Translations under genes and position numbers: made by a program
Shown here: positions 22,189-31,980 of the stretch, in pieces
Numbering within the stretch: the stretch's first letter is position 1
Layout of the letters: every line of letters begins with the position of its first letter
The notes under the pieces: model-generated
Told to the model about the DNA's origin: nothing
Seen by the model: the letters and a program-made list of their open reading frames with translations, nothing else
Databases searched by the model: none
Origin: Hymenopus coronatus
Lineage: Eukaryota; Arthropoda; Insecta; Mantodea; Hymenopodidae
Reading direction: 5' to 3'
Assembly: GCA_030762935.1 (NCBI GenBank)
Contig: CM060896.1
Span: 8,818,501-8,882,500, forward strand
DNA: 64,000 nt

Positions 22189-23060
22189 TACTTTCTCTAC
22201 ACATACTATGTACATAGTGTATAGAAAAGGTATTGTATTCCACCCGAAAATTCGATACTGAAATTTCACTGGAAAAAAAAATGTTTTGGGTCCCCCTGAA
22301 TCCAAAAAAAGCATTTTCAGAAGAAGGTCAGTGTGTGTGCATGTGTGTGCCTGTGGACAGCATTGCTCAAAAATGAGAAGACCGTTAAATACCAAACTTG
22401 GTACTTAAGTTTGGTATCTTCCAAGGATGTGACACAAAGATTTTCAAGAAAATTCCCCCACCCCCAACTACCCTTTTCATGGAACTTTTTTTCAAAAATT
22501 TTGATTTTCTCAAGAATGACTCTAATGATTTTGATTAAAATATTGTATATTAAAGATATTTGCCTCACAAATAAAATGTATATCTTGAATTTTCTGGGAA
22601 TAGCCTCTGAAGATTATTTTATTTTGGATGAATTCTATGGAATTTTGCATAATTGCTCAACCGTAAGAGATGAACAAAAACTTACCACACAAAAAATGTA
22701 GAGCACATTAAAACACACAATTTATGTCACATACAGTTTTTTCGTGGAGTTGATCGTTTTTGAGATATCCAATGGTTTTGTTTTCAGCTTTGAAAAACTT
22801 ATACTTTTCTCACACAGGAATTTGTCTACTCCTGTCCATACAAACAAAGGAACTTCAGTCACATAGCAACCAGCTTTTAACTATCACTTTAACCTATGGT
22901 ACTCCCTTATTTCGCTTCTACTTACAAGGAAGCAAGTAATAAGACTATATCTGCTAATTTTTTATCGATTGGCATGAAGTAAATAGAAGAATAAGCTTTT
23001 TAACAATAATTTGTTGCAGAGATGTAGAGAAAGCCATGTGAATGGAACCATCAGATTTTT
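22189..23060 (+). repeat. Family R copy R7, full length
   Basis: Complete copy with ACTATGTACATAGT at the centre of the 5' palindrome (22207-22220), a short GT tract at 22329-22350 and the standard tail. It contains the longest open frame in the family (22333-22698, 122 codons), but the other copies do not preserve this frame and no domain is recognisable, so I do not call it a gene. Confidence 0.8.
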
Positions 23061-23370
23061 CATCAATCAACTGCAAAGGAATTGCTAAATATACCTTGAA
23101 AATGTTAGCTCATTATATTAAATTTTTGCTGAGATAATGGATCAAAATTTAACATTGGCAAGACTCTCCTCAAGAGGCAATACACTTAAGGGTACCTTAA
23201 ACAATCGAGATGTAAAAAGTATGGTGAAACTACTATTTAATAAGTTACTTTAAAAAATAAAAATCATTAAAAACAAGAGAATATTAAAATTTGTAAAACA
23301 ATATTTATTTAAAAAATGCATTTTATAGCCTAGAAAAACATAAATTAAGTACTACTAGATAAGAACAATT
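23061..23370. other. Unassigned AT-rich sequence
   Basis: Nothing was recognised. It lies downstream of the minus-strand PLE-B frame. Confidence 0.35.
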
Positions 23371-23760
23371 TTATGAAAGGGTGTTTTGGAACAGTGATAC
23401 ATATGAATAGAATATTTTTGAGTTGGGTTTGTAACACTTAAGTATCACTGACATATAATTTTTCCAGACCGCTTTCGAAGCCGTGTGGGAATCATTGTCG
23501 ATGGTTTCCAACTGAATTTCTATAGGGTGTTCAATGTTGAGCTGTGACGGTCCCTGGTGGCTGAATGACGAACCTCCACCATATATTTTGTGGCGGCAAT
23601 TCAAAGTTGAATACATGGTATGGATGTTTTCCCAGACGTGAAGCTCTGCTGCATATCTGGCAGGTTTTATAAAGTGTATGTTAGGTACAATTTTATGGTT
23701 AGTAGACCAAAAGTGGTGTGCAACGGCTGATTTGTCAGTTTGTCGGAAGTGATACTCAAG
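23371..23760 (-). pseudogene. PLE-B: C-terminal Penelope-like fragment
   Basis: The minus strand reads HFRQTDKSAVAHHFWSTNHK, then ARYAAELHVWENIHTMYS, the segment that follows the GIY-YIG motif in Penelope-like polymerases. The nearly identical segment at 31985-32130 (PLE-D) shows it belongs to the same lineage. The frame then stays open to 23371 with sequence I do not recognise. The nuclease motif itself and the RT are missing. Confidence 0.7.
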
Positions 23761-23905
23761 TGTTACAAACCGAACTTAAAATATTCTACTACTAGGTAGA
23801 TCAAATTGTAAACATATATACTTGATGTGTCCTGTAAAGGTTGTTTTAAAGGATAAAAAAATGAGTTAACGAGTCTTTGATCATTTTGTAAATGATTGTG
23901 ATATA

Positions 23906-23922
23906 CATTTCTTTCTCCACAG
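23906..23922 (+). promoter_or_regulatory. Putative splice acceptor
   Basis: Pyrimidine-rich TTTCTTTCTCCAC followed by AG at 23921-23922, a strong metazoan 3' splice site consensus. Its partner donor is at 24321. Confidence 0.45.
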
Positions 23923-24320
23923 GCTTGTTAAGGAAATTATGAACAGGAATAGACGTGAAATGGATGCCAAAATAGCAATCCTGGAGAATGGATCTGTCTC
24001 AGATGTTGCTGCCTCACAGTTGCTCACCAAGACCAACTGTGATCCTGACATGGCAATTGAAACAGAATGAGAGTGAATGTGTAATCGGCTATTCCTTACC
24101 GGAAAGACATTCTAAAACTGTTCCCTGCAGCAGCAACAGCTGTGGGATTGAGGAAGAAACTCTGGTTTCAGACTTCAGTTCACAGAACAAGAGCAAATCC
24201 CGTTCAGGGGTTAAGATATTAACTGGGACATTAAGCGTTGAAGTTGATGAGAATAACGGATTCAAAATTAAACTAGAAATTTTAGGGGTGGAAACTAGAG
24301 ATGATTTTAATGACATTAGG
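23923..24320 (+). CDS. Candidate internal exon of an unidentified host gene (frame break inside)
   Basis: A good splice acceptor (TTTCTTTCTCCACAG, ending 23922) and donor (GTAAGT from 24321) bracket 398 bp of protein-like sequence. The first part, frame starting 23924, reads LVKEIMNRNRREMDAKIAIL, then VSDVAASQLLTK, and stops at the TGA at 24068-24070. The second part, in the frame of 23988, reads NESECVIGYSLPERHSK, then LTGTLSVEVDENNGFKIKLE and VETRDDFNDIR up to the donor. The two look like one protein separated by a one-base indel somewhere in 23943-24067. I do not recognise the family. The first half is charged and could be helical. It could be a real exon with a sequencing error, or a pseudogene exon. 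Confidence 0.45.
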
Positions 24321-24326
24321 GTAAGT
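24321..24326 (+). promoter_or_regulatory. Putative splice donor
   Basis: GTAAGT directly after a complete AGG codon of the second open frame (phase 0), a strong 5' splice site consensus. Confidence 0.45.
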
Positions 24327-24465
24327 TTTGTAGAAATCTACTGCACTTACAGTATTAGTTTATTGTGCCTAGATAAAGTATTTTAGTTATGTAATAAAAA
24401 TTGAATATAACAGGCTAAAGCAATAGTCAACTCTTTTAAATTGGTTTAATTGTTTTTTCACATAA

Positions 24466-24570
24466 GCCATATGTAGGACAGGAATTGGATAGGTAGAGTC
24501 AGATTGAAAACTTCAATGTCATAGCTGGGATTTGAACCATGGATCTCCCGGTCTAGCCGGTTGCTCTGCC
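24466..24570 (-). mobile_element. Single copy of the tRNA-like sequence amplified at 9309-9762
   Basis: Matches the 92-bp unit (GTAGGACAGGAATTGGATAG, then GGGATTTGAACCATGG) and continues into GGTTGCTCTGCCACTG. On the minus strand this supplies the tRNA A-box side (GTGGCAGAGCAACCGG) upstream of GGTTCAAATCCC, showing that the tandem units derive from a tRNA-like head. A second, shorter copy starts at about 24728. Confidence 0.65.
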
Positions 24571-24743
24571 ACTGTTGACATAGCATGAATTTCTCCACTG
24601 ACTCGCATGTTACCCTGTAAACCACAAGGTGATCCCAAATTAAGTCCCAGTAAAGTAAGTCCCAGGATTCATAGGATAGCTAACTATTATGGTCAATTGG
24701 TATTGGTTTAATTGATTTTTCACACAAGCTGTGTGTAGGACAG

Positions 24744-24780
24744 GAGTTGGATAGTCAGACTGATTCTACCTATCCAACTC
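24744..24780. repeat. Perfect 11-bp inverted repeat
   Basis: GAGTTGGATAG (24744-24754) and CTATCCAACTC (24770-24780) form a hairpin with a 15-base loop within the partial SINE-like copy at 24728-24790. This looks like a short inverted duplication. Confidence 0.7.
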
Positions 24781-24926
24781 TTTTAAAAGCTGTCACTATG
24801 CCATTGACTTTGAATTCAGTTCTCTTTGTATGGCCAGGAGGAAAACAAAAGAAACATGAAAGATGACTGCCTTTTTCAGAAAAGTATAAGTATTTTAAAA
24901 GAAACTAATAACAAGGAATACATTTT

Positions 24927-25522
24927 TACTTTCTGTACACTTACTATGTACATAGTGTATAGAGACGGTATTCTATCGCATGCAAAAATTCTATGCCGAG
25001 ATTTCACTGGGAATACATGTTTTGGGACCACCAGAATAAAAAAAAACATTTTTGCATCTGTGCATGCGCACGTGTGAGTGTGATTTTCAAGAAAATACCC
25101 CCACTCCAACATGGAAAAAATTTTGAAAGTTTTGATTTTCTCAAAATTGGCTCTAATGATTTTGATTAAAATCTCTTACATTTAAGATATTTACATTATA
25201 AATACATGTATATCTTGCATTTTCTGAGAATAGCTTCTAAAGACCTCTTTATTTTGGATGATTTTTTTTTTTTTTTTTGTATAACTAGTAAACCATAAGA
25301 TATAATAAAAATGTATCACCAAAAAAATTTAGATCTTCTTAGAACACACAATTATGTCGCACATTTTTTTTCATGGACCGTTTTCGAGCTATTCCTTGTT
25401 ATTGGTTTCAATTATAAAATACTTTTGTCATATAGAAACTTCTTAACTTCTGGCCATGCAAAGAAATGGATTTCAATCCCATAGCTCCCACATTTAAAAG
25501 CATGTGACTGTTGGTTTATATA
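24927..25522 (+). repeat. Family R copy R8, diverged
   Basis: Starts with TACTTTCTGTACACTTACTA and the palindrome centre ACTATGTACATAGT. It has a deletion after the (here non-repetitive) GT-tract position at about 25070, and ends in a variant tail, AAAAGCATGTGACTGTTGG, not present in R1-R7 but echoed at 28975-29000 in R10. Confidence 0.7.
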
Positions 25523-25586
25523 CACACCATATACACACATATATATACATATACATATATAAACCAACAGTCACATGCTTTTAAAT
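25492..25586. repeat. Perfect 31-bp inverted repeat joining R8 and R9
   Basis: Arms 25492-25522 and 25556-25586 are exact reverse complements (arm core AAAAGCATGTGACTGTTGG), separated by a 33-base AT-rich loop. They are the tails of two R copies in opposite orientation, so the whole of 24927-26437 is a tail-to-tail foldback. Confidence 0.93.
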
Positions 25587-26437
25587 ATGTATGACAAATT
25601 GTGTGTTCTAATGAGATTTTTTGTGTAGAAAGTTTTTGTATCTCTTTTACAATTCGCCAGTTATATAAAAACCGTCCTGATTAAAGAGGTCTTCAGAGGC
25701 TATTCACAGAAAATTCAAGATCTACATTTCAAATGTCTTATACATAAGGTATTTTAATCAAAATGGTTAGAAACATTTATGAGAAATTCAAATTTTTTTA
25801 AAAATGTTCCATGTAAAGGGTAGTTGGGGGTGGGGGGATTTTCTTGAAAATCTTTGTAAGATAGCAAACTTAAATATCAAGTTTGGTATTTAATGGCCTT
25901 TTGGTTTTTGAAATAAAATGTAAATGGTGTGTTATTTATGGATGCTCTTTAACTACCATGGTTCTCAGCATCCCATGCTAAATTGGGCGTGAAAGACTGC
26001 TTAATTTTGCTCAGGGGCCTCTCTATCAGGCTTGAGGTTCTTTTATGTGCCGTAAATCTATGACATGGGACCAATGTCTTTACTTTCCTTCCGAAGGAAG
26101 CCATGCTAAGATTTTTCACACCCGAAAAAAATCCATCATCCTCCACCAGGTTTGAACCTGTGACCTTGGGTATATGAAGTTAGCAAGGTAACCATTACAC
26201 CACGGAGGGCGATTTTCGTTTTTGAGCTATGCCATCCACATGCACGCATGCACACACACAGACACACACCTGTGCATGCACACACTTGTGCACATGTGCA
26301 AAACCTTTTTCTAAAAATGCTTTTTTTGGATTCAGGGGGTCCCAAAAGATGTATTTCCAGTGAAATCTAAGTATGGAATTTTTGGGAGCAATATAATACC
26401 TTCTGTATACACTATGTACATGTAGAGAAAGTAAAAA
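25556..26437 (-). repeat. Family R copy R9 (minus), split by a SINE
   Basis: On the minus strand the 5' part occupies 26212-26437 (palindromic end, a CA/GT tract at 26245-26290) and the 3' part 25556-25911. The 300-bp gap is a SINE insertion flanked by a duplicated copy of the R sequence itself. Confidence 0.75.
25912..26211 (-). mobile_element. tRNA-derived SINE (family also at 33128), copy 1
   Basis: The minus strand starts CGCCCTCCGTGGTGTAATGG (A-box region), has GGTTCAAACCTGG (B box), then a body of about 220 bp ending in a T/A-rich tail. Duplicated target sequence TTTT(G/C)GTTTTTGA flanks it (25899-25911 and 26213-26225), both halves being family R sequence. A second copy with a perfect duplication lies at 33128-33427. 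Confidence 0.85.
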
Positions 26438-26545
26438 TTCAATAATAATGTATGGTGATTTCTGCACAGTTCCCATAATGCTAAATGAGTCAAAGACAGC
26501 AGAGCTGGGTTATAAACCCCAATGTCTCTCCTTTTATTCTTTGGG

Positions 26546-26725
26546 GCTGTAAAGAGAAAGAGAGAATGATGGTAGGGGGAGAGAGATAGAGGCGGAGATA
26601 GAGATAGATGGAGAGATAGAGAGAGATGGAGATTGAGATAGATGGGGAAATGGAGAGGGAGATGGAGAGATGGAGGGGGTGAGGTACAGGGAGGGAGAGG
26701 GAAAGAGAGAGAGCAGGGAAGCGTT
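26546..26725. repeat. Purine (GA/GGA) tract
   Basis: About 180 bp of almost pure A+G on the plus strand (AGAGAGATGGAG-type imperfect repeats). The long minus-strand open frame across it (26332-26898) is low-complexity Ser/Leu/Pro and not a gene. Confidence 0.9.
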
Positions 26726-26842
26726 GTGTGGAAGTAAGACATTATAATATCTATAAAAGCTAAAGTGAAATTCAGTTCACCTGTGCATGGAAATATTTTA
26801 ATTGCATATGTTAAAAATATTTCAAAGATGCTTATGCATATA

Positions 26843-28151
26843 CGAGGGACATACTGAAAGTCATGAGCAACCCATTGTAAAAATTTAAATTTCAACAATG
26901 TAATGAAACGAATTGCAGGATTGTAATCGTACAGACTTTAAGCCACATGCTGACATATTGTGACGTCATTAGCTTCTATCACGTGACCACAGACGGTGTT
27001 TGAAAAATGGCTGACATTGATGTTTCGTTTCGACAGCATGCTGTCATTGAATTCCTTGTGAAAGAAGGAAAATCTGCTCCTGAAATTCATCTCAGACTTC
27101 AACGTGCGTATGGAGGTGTCTGCATGGGTGCTAGCAGTGTTAGAAGATGGGTGAAACATTTCAAAGATGGAAACACGAGTCTGCAAAATGTGCCTCGTAG
27201 CGGGCGTCCTCGAACTGCCTCTACAAAATGCAACAAGGAAAGAGTTGATGAGCTCATTACAGGAGATTGGCATTTCACTGTGAATGAAATTGCTGCGCAA
27301 CTTGGAATATGGCATAGTGCAGTGCAAGAAATTATCCACAGCTTGGGTTATCGAAAGGTCTGTGCCCGTTGGGTCCCCCGTTTATTGACTGAAGACCACA
27401 AACTTCAGAGAAGAACCATTGCACAAAACCTTCTTCAGAGATTTCATAATGAAGGTGATGAATTTTTGACGTGTATTGTGACTGGAGATGAGAGCTGGTT
27501 CCATCACTATGAGCCAGAAACGAAACGTCAGAGTATGGAATGGCATCACTTGAACTCACCATCGAAGAAGAAAGCGAAGACAGTGCAATCTGTAAGAAAA
27601 ATTATGGGAAGTGTCTTTTGGGATGCACAAGGCTGCATTCTGGTTGACTTTCTTCTGGACAAACCATAAATTCTGCCTGCTACATCAAGACACTTCTGAA
27701 GCTCCCTCAGGCTTTGCGTGATAAACGCCCTGGAAAGAGGATCATCCTTCAACAGGATAATGCATGTCCACATACTGCCCGTGCCACTATGGAGAAGATC
27801 AGGGCATTAGGGTGGGAAACTCTTCCACATCCTCCCTACAGTCCCGACTTGGCACCCTCCGACTACCATCTTTTCGGTTCTGTGAAGGAGCAGATGCGTG
27901 GCCAACGCATCAAGACGCTGGAGGATATTCGTAAAGCAGTGCGTCAGGGTCTGCGGGCAGCTGGAACGGAGTTCTATCACAAGGGCATTTTCAAACTTGT
28001 AGAACGATGGGAAAAATGTGTGCAAAACAATGTAGACTATGTCGAAAAGTGAAAGAAAGTCTGTAGATTATGATGATGTATTTGGTTTGGCTTAAAAATA
28101 AATATTAAGATTGTAAAACAGTGTTGCTCATGACTTTCAGTATGCCCCTCG
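26843..28151 (+). mobile_element. mariner transposon, copy 2 (complete ends)
   Basis: TA on both sides (26841-26842 and 28152-28153). Inverted termini begin CGAGGGACATACTGAAAGTC on the left and CGAGGGGCATACTGAAAGTC on the right. It is very similar throughout to copy 1 at 5031-6342, in the same orientation, 1309 bp long. Confidence 0.95.
27007..28052 (+). pseudogene. mariner transposase copy 2, 4-bp frameshift
   Basis: Same D,D34D protein as copy 1. It is open from MADIDVSF (27007) through IVTGDESWFHHYEP and, unlike copy 1, keeps the tryptophan codon (EWHHLN) at the position of copy 1's stop. At about 27651 four bases (GAAC in copy 1) are missing, shifting the frame into a stop at 27667-27669. 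The rest is readable in another frame, with QQDNACPHTA (second D; R changed to C) and YSPDLAPSDYHLFG (third D), to the TGA at 28050. The lesions in the two copies are different, so they were inactivated independently. Confidence 0.93.
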
Positions 28152-28153
28152 TA

Positions 28154-28319
28154 CATCATCCAGGGTAAACATATTGAAAAGTGAAAACACTTAAACGCAT
28201 GCATACACTTCCAGTCTTTATGATAGTCAGTTTGGACTGCTACTTATGAGTATCTGAATGCATAGGAAAATAATGAAGATTATCTTTTTTACATCTTGGG
28301 TTATCCGAAATCACTCTTT
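28154..28319. other. Short unassigned spacer
   Basis: Nothing was recognised between the mariner and R10. Confidence 0.3.
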
Positions 28320-29010
28320 TACTTTCTGTGCACCTATGTACATAGGTATTGATTTGTACCCAAAAATTCCATTCCAAGATTTCATCAGAAATATATGTTT
28401 TGGGATCCCCTGAATACTAAAAAACTTTTTTTAGAAAAAGATCCATGTGTGTGTGTCTGTGGGCTTCATAGCTCAAAATCGAAAAGTCTGTTATTTACTA
28501 AACTTGATATTCTAACTATATTTCAAGGATGTGATACAAAGATTTTCAAGAAAGTCCCCCAAATACCCTTTACATAGAAAAATTTTCAAACATTTTTACT
28601 TCCTAAAATATGGCTCTATAATGATTTTGATTAAAATACCATATATTAAAGATGTTCACATGACAAATAAAATGTATATCTTGAATTATGTGGGAATAGT
28701 CTCTGAAATCCTCTTTATTCTGGATGAATTTTTTTTTGAATTTCGCACAACTAGTAAACTGTAAGAAATAGACAAAATCTTACTTCACAAAAAATGTAGA
28801 ACTCATTAAAATACACAATTTATGTCCTATACATTTTTTTTCCTGGAGTTGATCGTTTTTAAGATATTCCTTGTTATTAGTTTGTTTTAAAATACTTGAA
28901 CGTATCTCAAACAGGGACTTGTCAACTCTTGGCCATGCGAAGAAATTGATTTCAATCCCATAACAAACACATTTTTAAACATGTGACTGTCGGTTTAGCC
29001 TAGTGTATTT
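28320..29010 (+). repeat. Family R copy R10
   Basis: Follows the R layout from a shortened 5' end through a short GT tract (28446-28457) and the central part, and ends with the variant tail AACATGTGACTGTCGG as in R8/R9. This defines a subfamily of R with a different 3' end. Confidence 0.7.
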
Positions 29011-29018
29011 CCTTCTAC

Positions 29019-29521
29019 TTAAGAATATTTATCTGACAAATAAAACATATTTCTTGAATTTTCTGGGAATTGCCTCTGAAGACTACTTTATACTGGATGA
29101 ATTTTACGGAGTTTTGCATAACTGCTAAACCGTAAGAGATGGACAAAAACTTACCACACAAAAAATGTAGAGCACATTTAAACACACAATTAATTGAATT
29201 AAATTTTTTTTGTGGAGTTGATCTTTTTTAGATATTCCATCCATATTATTGTTTTCAGCTTTAAAAAACTTGATAATCTTCTAATTTGTCAACTCCTGTC
29301 CATACAAACAAAGGAACTTCAGTCTCATAGCACCCAGCTTTTGACTATCACTTTAACCTATGGTACTTCCTTATTTCGCTTCTATTTACAAGGAAGCAAG
29401 TAATAACTCTATTTCTGCTAGATTTTCTCGTTTAGCATGAAGTAAATAGGAGCATAAGCTTTTTAAGAATAATTTGTTGCAGAGATGTAGAGAAAGTCAT
29501 GTGAATGGAACACATGAGATT
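29019..29521 (+). repeat. Family R copy R11, 5'-truncated
   Basis: Begins at the central TATTTATCTGACAAATAAAA and runs to the usual tail (TTTGTTGCAGAGATGTAGAG). It directly follows R10, in the same orientation. Confidence 0.75.
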
Positions 29522-30198
29522 TTACAGAAAATAATTTTGGAATTTAGTTTATCATCTAGTTAAGACATGTTTAAAAGACATAGGTATATAAAAAGAAGAA
29601 TTTTTAAATAAAATTTTAAGGCTTGTCATATATTGTGAAGTAACTAATGGATGCTTAAGTGGATTAAACAAGTTATGCTGAGTGGTTGCTGGAGAGGGGA
29701 GTGAGGAAATGTACGGTGTGGTAGAATGTGACTGCGTGGTGGTGTAACTCTTAACTGTAACAATGATGATAGATATGATTTTGCATTTAGAGAACATACT
29801 TAATATAACACATCATAAATGTTTAATCCTAATTTGAATTTTTGCAAAAATTGACATTGCTAGTGGGAGGGACGGAGAAGGGAGTACAAAATATATGGTA
29901 CATGTGATGATAAAATTGACGATGGCACTGCTGGTAGCTGCAGTGATAATTATTTGTAGAGTTATTTTCTCTTAAGACAACATATTTAATTCCATATATT
30001 GTAAAACGTTTTACCTAGTTCAAATTTGTGCACAAATTCTGATTACAGTGTATATCCACCCTGAGGAGGACAAATGCACAGCTAATTTCTCTCTTTCTGT
30101 TTGACCGTTGACTTGCAATGCAACATTACGTGCAACCACTAATGTGAAAGGTAGTCCCATAACTAAAAAATCTTATTTTAGTCTTGGAGAATAATTTG
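29522..30198. other. Unassigned AT-rich sequence
   Basis: No gene or repeat of the window was recognised. Confidence 0.4.
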
Positions 30199-30726
30199 TA
30201 CTATGTACTCTATATATGTATAGAGAAGGTATTGCACTCCACCCAAAAATTTGATTCTGAGGTTTCACCGGAAATATATGTTTTAGTATCCAAAATAGGC
30301 ATTTTTGGAAAAAGGTGTGTGTGTGTGCGTGCGTGGGTGGGTGTGTGCGTGGGTGTGGAGTGCGTGCGTGGGTATGTGTGTGGGTGTGTGCGCATGCGCA
30401 ACACAATTTATGTTATATATACATTTTTTTTTTTTTAGTGGAGTTGGTCGTTTTTTGAGATATTCCTTGTTTTTGGTTTCACCTTTAAAAACTTACTTTT
30501 CTCATACATGAATTTGTCAACTCCTGTGTATATAAACAAAGGATCGCCAGTCACATAACAACCAGCTTTTGAAAATCACTTTAAGCTGTGCTACTCCCTT
30601 ATTTTGCTTCTACTTACAAGGAAGCAAGTAATAAGACTATATCTGCTATTTTTTTCTTGATTAGCTTTTTAGCAATAATTTGTTGCAGAGATGTAGACAA
30701 AGTAATGTGAATGAGATTTTTTCCAA
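30199..30726 (+). repeat. Family R copy R12 (internal deletion, expanded GT tract)
   Basis: The 5' palindrome and the GGAAATATATG segment are followed by a GT/GGT-rich tract of about 85 bp (30316-30400), which passes directly into AACACAATTTATGTTATAT. The whole centre of the unit is therefore missing and the deletion starts at the end of the GT tract. Confidence 0.75.
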
Positions 30727-30939
30727 TGAAAATGCTCATAGGCACCTTTACAGCTAATTTTTGGCACAAAATGGAATGCTCAAAATCTGCTGCATATCTT
30801 GTGACCTTGGCGGTAATTTATTCCATTTCCCCCAGGCTTTGCTAATACCATACCCCTAAAGTTTGAAACTTACTTTTTCCCCCACATGGTATTCAGAAAA
30901 CATACATCATGAATGCAAGATGACCCACAGTTCTGAACA

Positions 30940-31980
30940 TTAATATTTTGGAAAAAAAAATAATGCCATAAAATGATTAAACATACAGGAAAAAACAATA
31001 AAATTCACAATGGAAACAGAAACCAATGGAGAACTCCCGTTCTTAGACCTAAGAATCATCAGAAACGACACAAAAGTAAACTTTGGAATCTACAGAAAAC
31101 CAACTCAATCAGAAAATTACATTAAAAATGAAAGCTACAACCCATTACCACACAAACATGCAATAATAAACAGCCTCACACATAGATTAGTAAATGTACC
31201 AATGAGCACAACCGAATTCAACAAAGAGTTAAAAACCATAATTCAAACAGCAGAACAAAATGGATACAGCAAGAACCTTGTGTACAAGAAACTAAACAAA
31301 GCAAAGCAGAAAAAACCATAAAAGAAATAACTACCCTAACAGCAGGAAAAAACAATATCAACACATTCAAAAAATTCACCGAGCATTTAGAAAATTCAAA
31401 AAAATCTTCAAAGAACAAGAGATCACCCTGGCTCCAATAAACAGATTTTCTATCATAAAATTACTGAATTCAAAAATAAAAGATGAAATTCCACCAGAAA
31501 ATAGGTCAGGAATATATCAAATTAAATGCACAAATTGTGAAAAGTTCTACATAGGACAAACCAAAAGAAGTATAAAAATCAGATCCAAAGAGCACTTTAG
31601 AAACCTAAAATTGAGACAAAAAGATAAATCAGCAGTAGCATTTCACTTTTGGAAAGAAAACCACAATCTAGATCCAAATCCAAAATTGCTTAAAACCATG
31701 TCAGGCCACAATGAACTCACAACCTGGGAAAACATCCTCATATGGAAAAACAAAGATCGGCTAATAAACTTTGAAATCCTGCCAGTAGACAGCTTAGTTA
31801 AGAAGTTCATCATTTCGCCACCAGAGAAGAGTGTACAAGCAAATGCAGCCAGCAATGGCAGTTAGACCCATGAGGTTGAAAACGAAAGCATAGGCTTTCG
31901 AAACTAGTCCCTCATAATAACAATGTAAGTGACGTAGTGTTAAAAAACCAACTCAACAAATTAATAAAACATTAAATACA
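30940..31980 (+). pseudogene. PLE-C: Penelope-like fragment (RT end plus GIY-YIG endonuclease)
   Basis: Starts in the RT C-terminal region (KTIKFTMETE, then LPFLDLRIIRND, NFGIYRKPTQSENYI) at 31010-31318. After a +1/-1 frame change near 31320-31350 it continues in the frame of 31611 with ITLAPINRFSIIKLLNSK. The GIY-YIG nuclease is in SGIYQIKCTNCEKFYIGQTK (31520-31570), followed by RSKEHFRNL, KSAVAFHFWKENHNL, and the C terminus at about 31865. GIY, YIG, R and H residues typical of the nuclease are present. The RT catalytic region is absent (5' truncation). A hammerhead-like fold follows the stop codon. Confidence 0.88.
31870..31915 (+). ncRNA. Candidate minimal hammerhead ribozyme at the PLE-C 3' end
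   Basis: Stem I is ATGAGG (31870-31875) paired with CCTCAT (31910-31915). The core TTGAAAA (31876-31882) stands where CUGANGA is expected. Stem II is GAAAGC/GCTTTC (31884-31889 and 31894-31899), with one extra C at 31883. Then GAAAC, a two-base loop TA and GTC (31900-31909), giving a vestigial 2-bp stem III and a GUC cleavage site directly before stem I. This order matches minimal type I hammerheads known from Penelope-like elements. Departures at the C3 and G8 positions (U and A) could keep their pairing but may abolish activity. Confidence 0.5.

Noticed and set aside
22333..22701. 122-codon plus-strand open frame in R7
   Set aside because: Other family R copies break this frame, and no domain or conserved protein pattern is visible.
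26332..26898. 188-codon minus-strand open frame
   Set aside because: Its middle is the complement of a purine tract (Ser/Leu/Pro low complexity) and its ends lie in family R and unrelated sequence.
30173..30511. Cys/Val/Gly-rich and His/Thr-rich open frames on both strands
   Set aside because: They are translations of the GT-rich tract in R12.
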